Assembly (NCBI RefSeq): GCF_000723405.1
Contig: NZ_CCAE010000002.1
Span: forward strand, 1-64,000
Source: Hydrogenophaga intermedia
GTDB taxonomy: Bacteria > Pseudomonadota > Gammaproteobacteria > Burkholderiales > Burkholderiaceae_C
DNA length: 64,000 nucleotides
Direction of reading: 5' to 3'
Below, piece after piece: positions 24,908 through 33,537 of the stretch (within the stretch, counting starts at the first letter, position 1; each line of letters starts with the position of its first letter). The notes under the pieces are model-generated. The model saw nothing but the letters and a program-made list of their open reading frames with translations, was not told the DNA's origin and ran no database searches. The position numbers and the translations under genes are program-made.

Positions 24908-26023
24908 ATGAATATCGTCCACTGCCTGCGCAACTTGATGCTGATCTGCTGCGCGCTGGCGAGCTTCTCCGCCACCGCACAAAGCGTGCGCGTGAAGGAG
25001 ATCGCCGCGGTGCAGGGCGTGCGCAGCAACATGCTCACCGGCTACGGCCTGGTGGTGGGCCTGGACGGCAGCGGCGACCAGACGACGCAGATGCCCTACA
25101 CCGGGCAGAGCATGGCCAACTTCCTGCAGCAGTACGGCCTGACGCTGCCGCCCGGTGCCAACCCACAGCTCAAGAACGTGGCCGCCGTCATGGTCACCGC
25201 CGAACTGCCGCCGTTCGCGCAGCCGGGCCAGTCGATCGACGTCACCGTCTCTTCCATGGGCAACGCCAAGTCGCTGCGCGGCGGCACGCTCATCGTCACG
25301 CCGCTGCGTGCGGCCGACGGCGAAATCTACGCGCTCGCACAGGGCAACCTCATGGTCGGCGGCGCGGGCGCCGCGGCCGGCGGCAGCAAGGTGCAGATCA
25401 ACCATCTCAGCGCGGGTCGCATTCCCGGCGGCGGCCAGGTGGAGCGCGCCGTGCCCACCCCCCTGCACACGGGCGACACGCTGGACCTGGGCCTCAACAG
25501 CAACGACTTCCAGACCGCCAGCCGCGTCACCGACGCCATCAACAAGGCCCTGGGGGCCGGCACCGCCAGCGCCATCGACGGCCGCGTGGTGCGCCTGAAC
25601 GCGCCCGCCGATCCTTCGCAGCGCGTGGCCTTTCTCGCGCGCGTCGAAGAGGTGCGCATCGAATCGAGCGTGCCCAGCGCCAAGGTGGTGATCAACGCGC
25701 GCACCGGTTCCATCGTCATGAACCAGGCCGTCACACTCGGCTCGGTGGCCGTGGCGCACGGCAACCTCTCGGTGAGCGTGAGCAGCACCCCCGTCATCAG
25801 CCAGCCCGCGCCGTTCTCCGGTGGTGAGACCGTGGTGCGCGAGCAGGCCAGCATCCAGATCAGCCAGGACAAGGGCGCGCTCATCCACATGGGCCCTGCC
25901 GCCAAGCTGGCCGACGTGGTGAAGGCGCTCAACACCCTGGGCGCCACGCCGCAGGACCTGATCGCCATCCTGCAGGCCATCAAGGCCTCGGGCGCGCTCA
26001 ACGCCGAGCTGGAAATCATCTGA
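24908..26023 (+). CDS. flgI: Flagellar P-ring protein FlgI
   Basis: Periplasmic P-ring subunit, secreted by Sec and assembled with FlgA help. The 371-residue precursor has a signal peptide (about 1-24, ending FSATAQS) and the FlgI signature VRVKEIAAVQGVRSNMLTGY followed by GLVVGLDGSGDQT. The C-terminal ADVVKALNTLGATPQDLIAI block is also typical. flgJ starts five bases after the stop. Confidence 0.97.
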   Translation: MNIVHCLRNLMLICCALASFSATAQSVRVKEIAAVQGVRSNMLTGYGLVVGLDGSGDQTTQMPYTGQSMANFLQQYGLTLPPGANPQLKNVAAVMVTAELPPFAQPGQSIDVTVSSMGNAKSLRGGTLIVTPLRAADGEIYALAQGNLMVGGAGAAAGGSKVQINHLSAGRIPGGGQVERAVPTPLHTGDTLDLGLNSNDFQTASRVTDAINKALGAGTASAIDGRVVRLNAPADPSQRVAFLARVEEVRIESSVPSAKVVINARTGSIVMNQAVTLGSVAVAHGNLSVSVSSTPVISQPAPFSGGETVVREQASIQISQDKGALIHMGPAAKLADVVKALNTLGATPQDLIAILQAIKASGALNAELEII

Positions 26024-26028
26024 CGGCC

Positions 26029-26883
26029 ATGATCGGCAACACCGCCTTCACGTCTCCGAGCGGCCTGGCTGCGGACCCGAACGCGCTGGCCGGGCTCAAG
26101 GGCGCGGGCGACAGCAAGGCCGCGCTGAAGGAGGCCGCGAAGCAGTTCGAGGCCCTCTTCATGCGCGAGCTGATCAAGAGCATGCGCGAGGCCACGAGCA
26201 AGAGCGGCCTGTTCGAAAGCCAGGGCGAGAACCTGGGCACCGACCTGCTGGACCAGCAGTTCGCGCAGCAGCTCACCGGTCTGCCGGGTGGCCTGTCCGA
26301 GGCCATTGAGCGTCAGCTCGCAGGGCGCGTGGCGGGCACCGATCCCCTGCCGGACAACGCCGGCCTGAGCAGCACCGTGGGCCGTGCGAGCGCCGGTGCC
26401 GGTGCGGGAGAACGCCAGACGGCCTTCGTGTCGCAACACGGCGCCGCCGCGCAGGCGGTGGCGCGCGAATCCGGCATTCCCGCCGCGTTCATGTTGGGCC
26501 AGGCCGGCCACGAGAGCGGCTGGGGCCGTGGCGAGATCCGCCACGCCGACGGCTCGCCCGCGCACAACCTGTTCGGCATCAAGGCCACTGGCGGCTGGAC
26601 GGGCAAGGTCGCCGAGATCACCACCACCGAATACATCAATGGCGAGCCGCGCAAGGTGACGGCGAAGTTCCGCGCCTACGACTCCTACGAAGACTCGTTT
26701 CGCGATTACGCGCGCCTGATCGGCAACAGCCCGCGCTACGAAGGCGTGATGGAGCAACTGCACTCCGTGAAGGGCTTTGCCCAGGGCCTGCAGCGCGCCG
26801 GCTATGCCACCGACCCGTCCTACGCCGAGAAGCTCGGTCGGGCCATCAACACGACGCTGAACCTGCAGCGGGCACAAGGCTGA
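26029..26883 (+). CDS. flgJ: Flagellar rod cap / peptidoglycan hydrolase FlgJ
   Basis: Bifunctional protein: the N-terminal part (about 30-95, AAKQFEALFMRELIKSMREA) caps the growing rod, and the C-terminal glucosaminidase domain (about 130-284) opens the peptidoglycan. E162 in GQAGHESGWGRGEI is the likely catalytic acid, with HNLFGIKA and FRAYDSYEDSFRDYA downstream. At 284 residues it is slightly shorter than enteric FlgJ, with a short Ala/Gly linker. Preceded by flgI, followed by flgK. Confidence 0.95.
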   Translation: MIGNTAFTSPSGLAADPNALAGLKGAGDSKAALKEAAKQFEALFMRELIKSMREATSKSGLFESQGENLGTDLLDQQFAQQLTGLPGGLSEAIERQLAGRVAGTDPLPDNAGLSSTVGRASAGAGAGERQTAFVSQHGAAAQAVARESGIPAAFMLGQAGHESGWGRGEIRHADGSPAHNLFGIKATGGWTGKVAEITTTEYINGEPRKVTAKFRAYDSYEDSFRDYARLIGNSPRYEGVMEQLHSVKGFAQGLQRAGYATDPSYAEKLGRAINTTLNLQRAQG

Positions 26884-26896
26884 GGGAGCACCACAC

Positions 26897-28810
26897 ATGT
26901 CCTCGTTGAACATCGCCACCCGCGCGCTCAATACCAACCTCGCGGCGCTGCAGGTCATCGGCCATAACATCGCCAACGTCAACACGCCGGGCTATTCGCG
27001 CCAGAACGTGGTGCTGTCCAGCGCGGGCTATCAATTCACCGGTGGCGGCTATTTCGGCAAGGGCGTGGAGATGACCACGGTGGAGCGCGCCCACAACGAG
27101 TACCTCACGCGCGAGGCGCGTCAGACCGGCTCGGTGGCCGCGTCCGACGCCGCGCGCCTGGCCCGCCTGGAGCAGCTCGAGACCGTGTTCCCCACGGGCG
27201 AGAAGGGGCTGGGCGTGGCGCTCAACGACATGCTCAACTCCTGGACCGACCTCACCTCGGCGCCGGGCAACTCCACGGCGCGCCTGGTCGTCATCGCGCG
27301 GGCCGACGAATTCGCCAGCCGCCTGCGCGACAGCGCGGGCCAGCTCGACCTGCTGCGCAACTCCACGCAGCAGCAGGTGAAGTCCATCACCGACGACATC
27401 AACCGCCTCGCGCAGGACCTGGCCAAGGTCAACCAGCGCATCGTCGAGACCGCGGGCACCGCGCACACGCCCAACGACCTGTTCGACCAGCGCGATCAGT
27501 TGCTGGCCGAACTCAGCGGGCGCGTCCAGATCACCACCGTGCCCGGCGAGGCCGGTGCGGTCAACGTCTTCGTGGGCGGCAGCCAGCCGCTGGTGTTGGG
27601 CTCTCAGGCCGCCAAGCTGGCCGCGCAGACCGATCCCATGGACAACTCGCGCATCAGCATCAACTTCGTGCAGGGCGGCGTGAGTTCGCCGCTGGCCGAC
27701 AGCGCGCTGGCCGGTGGCCAACTGGCCGGCGTGGTGCGCTTCCTCAACGACGACCTGGCCGCGGCGACCAACCAGCTCGGGCGCATCGCCCTGGCCACGG
27801 CCAGTTTGATGAATGAGCAACATGCCCTGGGCATGGACCTCAATGGCAACCCGGGCCAGAACTTCTTCGTGCCGCCCGCAGCCGCCAAGGGCATCGCATC
27901 GCCGGCCAACGGCGGCACCGGTCAGATGAGCGCCGTGGTGAGCGACCCGCAGGCGCTGATCGCTTCCGACTACGAGGTGCGCGTGGAAGCCGGTGGCTTC
28001 AGCATCGTGCGCCTGAGCGACGGCAACACCACCAGCGTGGGCGCGCTGCCGGCCGACGTGGACGGCCTCACCTTTCAGGTGGACGCGGCCGGCGCGGTGG
28101 CGGGCGACCGCTTCCGCATCCGGCCCTTCGAATCCGCCGCGCGCAATCTGAAGGTCGCCATCGACGCGCCCGAGCAATTGGCGGTGGCCAGCCCCGTCAT
28201 GGTCACGCCAGCCACCACCAACTCGGGCAGCCTGAGCGTGGAGTCGCTGTTCGCGGTGGAGAACTCCGCGAACCTCACCGACCCCGTCACCATCACCTTC
28301 AACGCCGACGGCAGTTTCAGCGCCACCGGCCTGGGCCCCGGCAACCCGCCGCCCGACAACCCCGGCCCGCCCCCCAGCTACAACTTCAAACCCGGTGAGC
28401 CCATCGTGCTCAACGGCTGGAGCATGACGCTGCGCGGCAACCCCACCGCGGGCGACAGCTTCTCCATCGGCGCGTCGCCGTCCAACGCCATCGCGCAGAG
28501 CGCGGGCAACGCCAACGGCATGCTGGCCCTGCGCGACCTCGCCACCTTCGACGGCGTGCCCCTGTCCGACGGCTACGTCAGCCTGTTCTCCGACCTGGGC
28601 ACGCGCGTGCAGGGCGCGCAGTTCGCGGCCGACTTCTCGGCCGGCGTGGCCACCGCGGCCGAGCAGGCGCGCGCCAACGTGGCCGGCGTCAACCTCGACG
28701 AGGAGGCCGCGCGGCTGCTGCAGTTCCAGCAGGCCTACCAGGCCTCGGCCAAGTTCCTGCAGATCGCGCAAAGCACCTTCGACAGCCTGCTGCAAACCGT
28801 GGGACGCTGA
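26897..28810 (+). CDS. flgK: Hook-filament junction protein FlgK (HAP1)
   Basis: First hook-associated protein between hook and filament. The 637-residue protein has the axial N-terminus ALQVIGHNIANVNTPGYSRQ, a large variable middle, including a Pro/Gly-rich loop near residues 475-495, and the C-terminal GVNLDEEAARLLQFQQAYQA helix shared with other HAPs. GGGAGCA precedes the ATG. Exported with chaperone FlgN and followed by flgL. Confidence 0.96.
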   Translation: MSSLNIATRALNTNLAALQVIGHNIANVNTPGYSRQNVVLSSAGYQFTGGGYFGKGVEMTTVERAHNEYLTREARQTGSVAASDAARLARLEQLETVFPTGEKGLGVALNDMLNSWTDLTSAPGNSTARLVVIARADEFASRLRDSAGQLDLLRNSTQQQVKSITDDINRLAQDLAKVNQRIVETAGTAHTPNDLFDQRDQLLAELSGRVQITTVPGEAGAVNVFVGGSQPLVLGSQAAKLAAQTDPMDNSRISINFVQGGVSSPLADSALAGGQLAGVVRFLNDDLAAATNQLGRIALATASLMNEQHALGMDLNGNPGQNFFVPPAAAKGIASPANGGTGQMSAVVSDPQALIASDYEVRVEAGGFSIVRLSDGNTTSVGALPADVDGLTFQVDAAGAVAGDRFRIRPFESAARNLKVAIDAPEQLAVASPVMVTPATTNSGSLSVESLFAVENSANLTDPVTITFNADGSFSATGLGPGNPPPDNPGPPPSYNFKPGEPIVLNGWSMTLRGNPTAGDSFSIGASPSNAIAQSAGNANGMLALRDLATFDGVPLSDGYVSLFSDLGTRVQGAQFAADFSAGVATAAEQARANVAGVNLDEEAARLLQFQQAYQASAKFLQIAQSTFDSLLQTVGR

Positions 28811-28815
28811 ACGCC

Positions 28816-30039
28816 ATGACCTATCGCATCGCCACCGCCAACCAGTTCGACCGCACGATCGACCAGCTCGCGCAGCGCCAGTACGACTTGGCCAAACAGC
28901 AGGAGCGCATCTCCACCGGCAAGCGCGTGATGAAGGCCAGCGACGACCCCGTGGCCGCCACCCTGGCCGAGTCGGCGCACAACCGCATGACGCGCGTGCA
29001 GGCCGACCTGCGCGCGCTGGAGGCCTCGAAAACCAGCCTGCAGCAGGCCGAGTCGGGCTTGGCCGAATCGGGCGAGCTCATCCAGCGCGTGCGCGATCTG
29101 CTGGTGAGCGCCGGCAACGCCAGCTTCACCGACGCCGAGCGCGAGGACGTGGCCCGTCAGCTCGAAGGCCTGCGCGAACAGCTGCTGGCCGTGGCCAACC
29201 GAACCGACAGCAACGGCCGCACGCTCTACGGTGGCCTGGGCGGAGCGCCCACCCCCTTCGTGGACGTCTATGGGCCCAGCGGCAACGGCGTGCAGTTCGA
29301 AGGCCAGCGCGGCCAGCCCGCCGCCGGCAACACGACCCTGCCGCAATCCCTGGACGGCGACGCCATCTGGATGCGTATCCCGCAGGGCAACGGCACGTTC
29401 ACCATGAGCCTGCCCACCACCAACACCGGTGGCGTAAGCACCAGCCTGGGCCAGGTGACCGACGCCACTGCGCTCACCGGCGACGACTACCGCGTGGACT
29501 TCGCCGATGTGGGCGGGGTCATCCAGTACACGATCACCAACACCACCACCGGCACGCCGGTAGCGGGCCACGCGGGCGTGCCCTACGAGGCCGGCAAGAC
29601 CGTGGCTTTCGACGGCCTGTCCTTCGAGATGAGTGGCCAGCCCAACGCGGGCGACCGGATCGACCTCGCACCCACCACGGGCACGACCGACATCTTCTCC
29701 GTGGTGCAAGGCGCCATCGACGCCCTGCGTTACCAGGGCGATGGAGAGTCGGCCCAGCGCACCCAGGCGCTGGGACGTGCGCTCACCGAGGTGGACGCCG
29801 GCCACGACCGCGTGCTGCTCGCCCGCGGCCGGGCGGGCGAATGGCTCAACCGGGCCGATTCGATGGACCTGCTGATGAACAACCGCAGCACGGACCTGGA
29901 GCTGGAAGAGTCGCGCCTGGTGGACCTGGACATGGTCAAGGGCATTTCCGACTTCAAGAACAAGGAACTCGCGCTCAACGCCGGCTTGCAGGCCTATGCC
30001 TCGGTGCAGCGCATGTCCCTGTTCGACTACATCAAATAA
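28816..30039 (+). CDS. flgL: Hook-filament junction protein FlgL (HAP3)
   Basis: Second junction protein, joining FlgK to flagellin. The 407-residue protein starts with the flagellin-like N-terminal domain (RQYDLAKQQERISTGKRVMK, ASDDPVAATLAE) and ends with a flagellin-type C-terminal helix (MVKGISDFKNKELALNAGLQ). Starts five bases after flgK. Last flagellar gene of the window; a truncated intergenic repeat follows. Confidence 0.95.
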   Translation: MTYRIATANQFDRTIDQLAQRQYDLAKQQERISTGKRVMKASDDPVAATLAESAHNRMTRVQADLRALEASKTSLQQAESGLAESGELIQRVRDLLVSAGNASFTDAEREDVARQLEGLREQLLAVANRTDSNGRTLYGGLGGAPTPFVDVYGPSGNGVQFEGQRGQPAAGNTTLPQSLDGDAIWMRIPQGNGTFTMSLPTTNTGGVSTSLGQVTDATALTGDDYRVDFADVGGVIQYTITNTTTGTPVAGHAGVPYEAGKTVAFDGLSFEMSGQPNAGDRIDLAPTTGTTDIFSVVQGAIDALRYQGDGESAQRTQALGRALTEVDAGHDRVLLARGRAGEWLNRADSMDLLMNNRSTDLELEESRLVDLDMVKGISDFKNKELALNAGLQAYASVQRMSLFDYIK

Positions 30040-30050
30040 AACGTATGAAG

Positions 30051-30068
30051 CACCCCCGCCGCGCTTCG
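30051..30068 (+). repeat. Truncated intergenic repeat, copy 3
   Basis: CACCCCCGCCGCGCTTCG matches the first part of copy 2 at 24807, then diverges. It lies between flgL and the HDOD gene, again directly after a flagellar gene. Confidence 0.45.
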
Positions 30069-30086
30069 TTGTGAGATTGTCTTGAC

Positions 30087-31292
30087 ATGTTGATGCCAGC
30101 ACACACCGTCCTCGACAGCGTGGCCATGGCCTATGTGCCGCTGTGGAACCGCGCGCGCGAGCTCGCGGGCGTACGCCTGTGCGTGCGCGCTATTCACCCG
30201 GAGGGGGTGGACGCCCGGCACCTGCTGGAAGCCATCGGTGAGGACTGGCCCGAGGGCGCGCCGCCCCTGCTGCTGTCGCTGCAGTCGCCGCGCCTGCTGC
30301 AGCAGGCGCTGTCCTGCCCCCCCGTGCGCAACACCTTCCTGGAGGTACCTGCCTCGATGTTCGGCGCGCAGGAAACGTTGAATCGCCTCTCGCTGGCGCG
30401 GCGCAGCGGACACCTGCTGGTGCGCCATGGCGACTGGAGCGCGCTGCACGGGCTTCCCACGCCCGGTGTCGACCACCGCAACCTGTTCACCATCACCCCC
30501 GATGACCGCCTCACCCCCTTGCCAGGCCAGATGGTGGAGGGCGTGGACACGCAGGAACGCCTGAACCAGGTGCTGGACCAGGCCCAGGCCGCCGCCGTGC
30601 TGGGCTGGCCCGCGGCCGACGTGCTGCGCGCGCACAAGCACCAGCCCTTGAGCTACGACCCGCGCGTGGTGCAGCAGGTGCTGCTGGCCATCGACGACGA
30701 GGAGTGCTCGGTGGAATACCTGGAGCGCCTGGTGCGACAGGACCCGGTGCTGGTCTACCGCATCCTCATGCTCGTCAACTCCGCGGCCTACGGCCTGCGG
30801 CGCGAGATCGGCTCGCTGCGCCACGCGATCATGATGCTGGGATTTCGCGAGCTGGGCCGCTGGCTCACCGAGCAACTGCCCGAGGCCGAACCCGACGTCG
30901 ACCTGCAGCCCGTGCGCTACGCCATGGTGATGCGCGCGCGCCTGGCGCACCACCTGCTGGCCACGGGTTCCGAGGACCTGTTGCGCGCCGAGGTCCACAT
31001 GACCGCGCTGCTCTCGCAGCTCGACCAATTGCTGCACCAGCCCCTGGCCGACCTCCTGCACCGCCTGCCCCTGGCCAGCCGCGTGACCGACGCCATACTG
31101 CGCCACGACGGGCCGTACTTCCCGCTCATCGACCTCGCGCGCGCCATGGGCGATCCCGAGCGCATGGACCGCATGGAAACCCTGTGCCGCCGGCACGAGC
31201 TGACGCTGGAACAGGTGAACCGCGCGCTGCTGCGCATGCTGGCGACGAGCCGGGACCACGCGAACAAGCGATCGGAGCGCTTGGTGAGCTGA
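30087..31292 (+). CDS. HDOD-domain protein with degenerate EAL-like N-terminus
   Basis: A 401-residue cytoplasmic protein. The C-terminal part (about 195-390) is an HDOD domain: PLSYDPRVVQQVLLAIDDEE, VEYLERLVRQDPVLVYRILM, then LVNSAAYGLRREIGSLRHAI. The N-terminal part resembles the degenerate EAL domain of YuxH/CdgJ-type proteins but lacks an EAL motif, so c-di-GMP hydrolysis is unlikely. Related proteins affect motility in other bacteria; the place right after flgL fits such a role. ATG codons at 30087 and 30093 are both possible; no strong ribosome site. Confidence 0.75.
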   Translation: MLMPAHTVLDSVAMAYVPLWNRARELAGVRLCVRAIHPEGVDARHLLEAIGEDWPEGAPPLLLSLQSPRLLQQALSCPPVRNTFLEVPASMFGAQETLNRLSLARRSGHLLVRHGDWSALHGLPTPGVDHRNLFTITPDDRLTPLPGQMVEGVDTQERLNQVLDQAQAAAVLGWPAADVLRAHKHQPLSYDPRVVQQVLLAIDDEECSVEYLERLVRQDPVLVYRILMLVNSAAYGLRREIGSLRHAIMMLGFRELGRWLTEQLPEAEPDVDLQPVRYAMVMRARLAHHLLATGSEDLLRAEVHMTALLSQLDQLLHQPLADLLHRLPLASRVTDAILRHDGPYFPLIDLARAMGDPERMDRMETLCRRHELTLEQVNRALLRMLATSRDHANKRSERLVS

Positions 31293-31299
31293 GTGCGCG

Positions 31300-32010
31300 T
31301 CAAGCGCGCGGATCGCGGGCGCGCCGCGCGACTTCCCGTTCGATCCGGTCCCGGATGTCCAGGAAGTAGTCGCGCATCTGGGCGATCGTGGGCGGCTCAT
31401 CGAGCAGGCTTTCGTAGCCTTCGTCGCCCGCCTCGGGCTTGCCGGAGCACAGGCGTTGCATGGCGATGTCGAACTTCAGGATCACGCCAGCGGCCTCGAA
31501 CGGTGCGCGCATGTCGATGGGCTGGAAGTACCCGTCGCGCAGCAGCAGGTACAGGTCCAGCCAGTCGCGTGTCTTGGAGCGGTTGGCGCACGCGATGCAT
31601 TTGAGCCGGAAGATCTCCTCCAGCGAGGCGACGCGCGGGTGATCGGGCGCGGCCGCGCGCAATTGCACTCGCACTTCGTGCTCGGGCGCCACCAGCGTGA
31701 GCTTCACGCGCGAGCCCACGATGTGGTTCTGCTGGTAGTCGTGCAGATCCAGCCCCGTGTCCTCGAATTCCTGCAAGGCCGTCAAGGGATCGTTGGGCGT
31801 GAAAGGCCAACCTTTGTTGTCCATCAGGCGCTTGAGGGCCTCGATGCGGGCGCGGGGCAGGCGGGGTCCGTCAAAGGCGAAGTCCAAGTCTTCGCTCAGG
31901 CGGTGGTTCAGGTGCATGCTGAGCGCTGTGCCACCGATCAGGACGAAACCGCCCAAGGCCTTCTGGTGCTTGAGGACGTCCCACAGCGCTTGGGTATCAG
32001 CTCTCAGCAT
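31300..32010 (-). CDS. AbiEii-type nucleotidyltransferase (toxin-like)
   Basis: Nucleotidyltransferase of the AbiEii/DUF1814 family, 236 residues. The catalytic pattern is visible: LIGGTAL (G26, G27, T28) followed by LSEDLDFAF with D41 and D43 as metal ligands. A later Lys-rich motif (FRLKCIACANRSKTRDWLDL) is also family-typical. It overlaps the HTH gene upstream by 14 bases, the layout of a toxin-antitoxin or abortive-infection pair. In type IV AbiE systems the nucleotidyltransferase is the toxin. The partner here differs from AbiEi, so the system type is uncertain. Confidence 0.85.
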   Translation of the reverse strand: MLRADTQALWDVLKHQKALGGFVLIGGTALSMHLNHRLSEDLDFAFDGPRLPRARIEALKRLMDNKGWPFTPNDPLTALQEFEDTGLDLHDYQQNHIVGSRVKLTLVAPEHEVRVQLRAAAPDHPRVASLEEIFRLKCIACANRSKTRDWLDLYLLLRDGYFQPIDMRAPFEAAGVILKFDIAMQRLCSGKPEAGDEGYESLLDEPPTIAQMRDYFLDIRDRIEREVARRARDPRA

Positions 32011-32494
32011 CGTTCAAGCCTTGTTCGATGTTGCGCAGCTTGCGTTCGACCTCCTGGCGGGCCCGAGAGGGCAGGGTGGGGGCGACCTGACGCCACTGCG
32101 TCCGCACGGTGTCCATCCCGTGGCCGAGCACGGCTTGTAATAGCAGATCGAAGTTGCCATGCGCCAGCGCATTGCGCACCAGCGCCTCGGCCGGTGCGTC
32201 GGGATTGGACCAGGCCAGGCCCCATTTCGGGTCGGCCAGGGGCGAGCGCTGCCCTGTGGATCGCTGGCCTGTCGCGGGCAGAGGCGAGGTGTTCGGCCTG
32301 GGCCTGAGGGAGAGTTCCAGGCCCACGGCCTGAGCCAGCGCCTGCAGGCTACCCAGGTCGATGGTGCCGCGGTGCTTGGCCCTTGACACGGTCTCCGCGC
32401 GCAAGCCCGCTCGGCGCGCCAAGCGAATCTGGTCCAGGCCCTGGGCCTGGGCGGCGTGCAGCACGGTGTCCACGAGAGACTGAGAGATTGACAT
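31997..32494 (-). CDS. HTH (XRE-like) partner of the nucleotidyltransferase
   Basis: A 165-residue protein with an N-terminal XRE-type helix-turn-helix (about 18-60, LDQIRLARRAGLRAETVSRA) and a C-terminal helical domain (about 90-165) likely to contact the partner. Probably the antitoxin and autorepressor of this pair. The ATG at 32494 lacks a ribosome site; the predicted promoter places the transcript start within a few bases of it, so the mRNA may be leaderless. Longer frames to 32665 run over the promoter and the divergent gene. Confidence 0.75.
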   Translation of the reverse strand: MSISQSLVDTVLHAAQAQGLDQIRLARRAGLRAETVSRAKHRGTIDLGSLQALAQAVGLELSLRPRPNTSPLPATGQRSTGQRSPLADPKWGLAWSNPDAPAEALVRNALAHGNFDLLLQAVLGHGMDTVRTQWRQVAPTLPSRARQEVERKLRNIEQGLNDAES

Positions 32495-32530
32495 AAGAAT
32501 CAATTTTATGATGATTGATCTTAGAGTCAA
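32494..32530 (-). promoter_or_regulatory. Promoter and operator of the toxin-antitoxin-like operon
   Basis: On the minus strand TTGACT (32525-32530), a 16-base spacer and TAAAAT (32503-32508) form a good sigma-70 promoter. An inverted repeat, ATTGATCTTA at 32514-32523 against TAAGAATCAAT at 32494-32504 (one-base bulge), brackets the -10 and reaches the start codon. This is well placed for autorepression. The stretch is much more AT-rich than its surroundings. Confidence 0.65.
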
Positions 32531-32564
32531 TCTGCTGATGGCCCAATGTGGGCACACTTCGGCC

Positions 32565-32972
32565 ATGCCCACGCCCGTCGAGCCCACCCCGCCTGGCCCC
32601 TGGCATGTCCGCCGCTTCCAGCGCGGCGACGAGCCCGCCTTGTTCGCGGTGCACCGCTCGGCCATCGAACGCGTGGCCAGCCGGGACTACACCCCGGAGC
32701 AGATTCGCGCCTGGTTGCCGGACGTGTCCGGGCACCACCCGGGGCGCGGCGTGGGCGCGGTGTTGATGCGGCGCATTCACGAAGAGGCGGCCTTGCGGGG
32801 GATCGCTGAGTTGCACGCCCATGTCAGCCTGAGCGCCGAGCGCTTCTTTCGCCGCTGGGGCTTCGAGGTGGTGGAACGCTGCCTGCCGGTGCGACGCGGC
32901 ATTGCCTTGCCGAACGCGCTGATGCGCAAGCGGCTGTCCGTGGGTGCCGATCCAAGGGGTGGGTGGCCATGA
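32565..32972 (+). pseudogene. GNAT acetyltransferase remnant with internal deletion
   Basis: Starts like a YafP-type GNAT (WHVRRFQRGDEPALFAVHRS, then ERVASRDYTPEQIRAWLP) and ends like one (HPGRGVGAVLMRRIHEEAA, then LHAHVSLSAERFFRRWGFEV). Between AWLP and HPGRG only a few residues remain, where the family has about 45-50 residues carrying the central strands. The frame is kept, so this is an in-frame deletion. A working fold is doubtful. The start at 32565 gives 135 residues; upstream ATGs at 32508 and 32511 lie in the divergent promoter. It overlaps the next gene by four bases. Confidence 0.65.
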
Positions 32973-33521
32973 GCGGCGCACGCGCGACCCCCTACCGGGT
33001 GGTCGTCATCGGATCGAGTTGCGCCGGCAAGTCCACCTTCGCGCAGGCGCTCGCCGCGTCCCGGGAAAGCCCCTTGATCGAGCTGGACGAGCTCTACTGG
33101 GCGCCGGACTGGACGCCCAAGCCACAGGCCGAATTCCTCGCGCTGGTCGCCCGCGCTGCCGAGGGCGAGCGCTGGGTGGCCGCGGGCAACTACGGCCTCG
33201 CGCGGGACGCGCTCTGGGGCCGCGCCACCACCATCGTCTGGCTCAACTTCGGCTTGCCGGGTGTTCTGGCGGGGCTTGCAGCGCACCGTCGCGCGCGTCG
33301 TGTCGGGCCGGGCGCTGTTTCACGGCAACCGCGAAACCTTTCGCCGATCGTTCCTCTCGCGCGACTCCATCCTCTGGTGGATCGTGAGCACCTTTCACCG
33401 GCGCCAGCTCGAGTTCGAGGCCCTGCGAGGCGGCGATGCGTTCGCCCACCTGCAGTGGCTCGAGGCACGGAACCCGCGCGAGGCAGACGCTATCCTGCGG
33501 CGCTTGCGCGACACCCCATGA
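32969..33521 (+). pseudogene. P-loop nucleotide kinase-like gene with a frameshift
   Basis: Resembles small adenylate-kinase-like / FlaR (DNA topology modulation) proteins. The first frame (from ATG 32969) has P-loop GSSCAGKST, LIELDELYWAPDW and TTIVWLNFGLP. The natural continuation, VFWRGLQRTVARVVSGRALF to the stop at 33521, is in another frame. The frames meet at the CCGGG run near 33258-33261; removing one G restores a full protein of about 183 residues. Either a real one-base insertion or a sequence error. The unshifted frame runs on to 33685 over the next gene without similarity. Confidence 0.7.
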
Positions 33522-33537
33522 CCGCCCACCGCTCACC

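Noticed and set aside
589-30068. Intergenic palindromes considered as CRISPR repeats
   Set aside because: Copies are far apart, with no regular spacers and no cas genes in the window.
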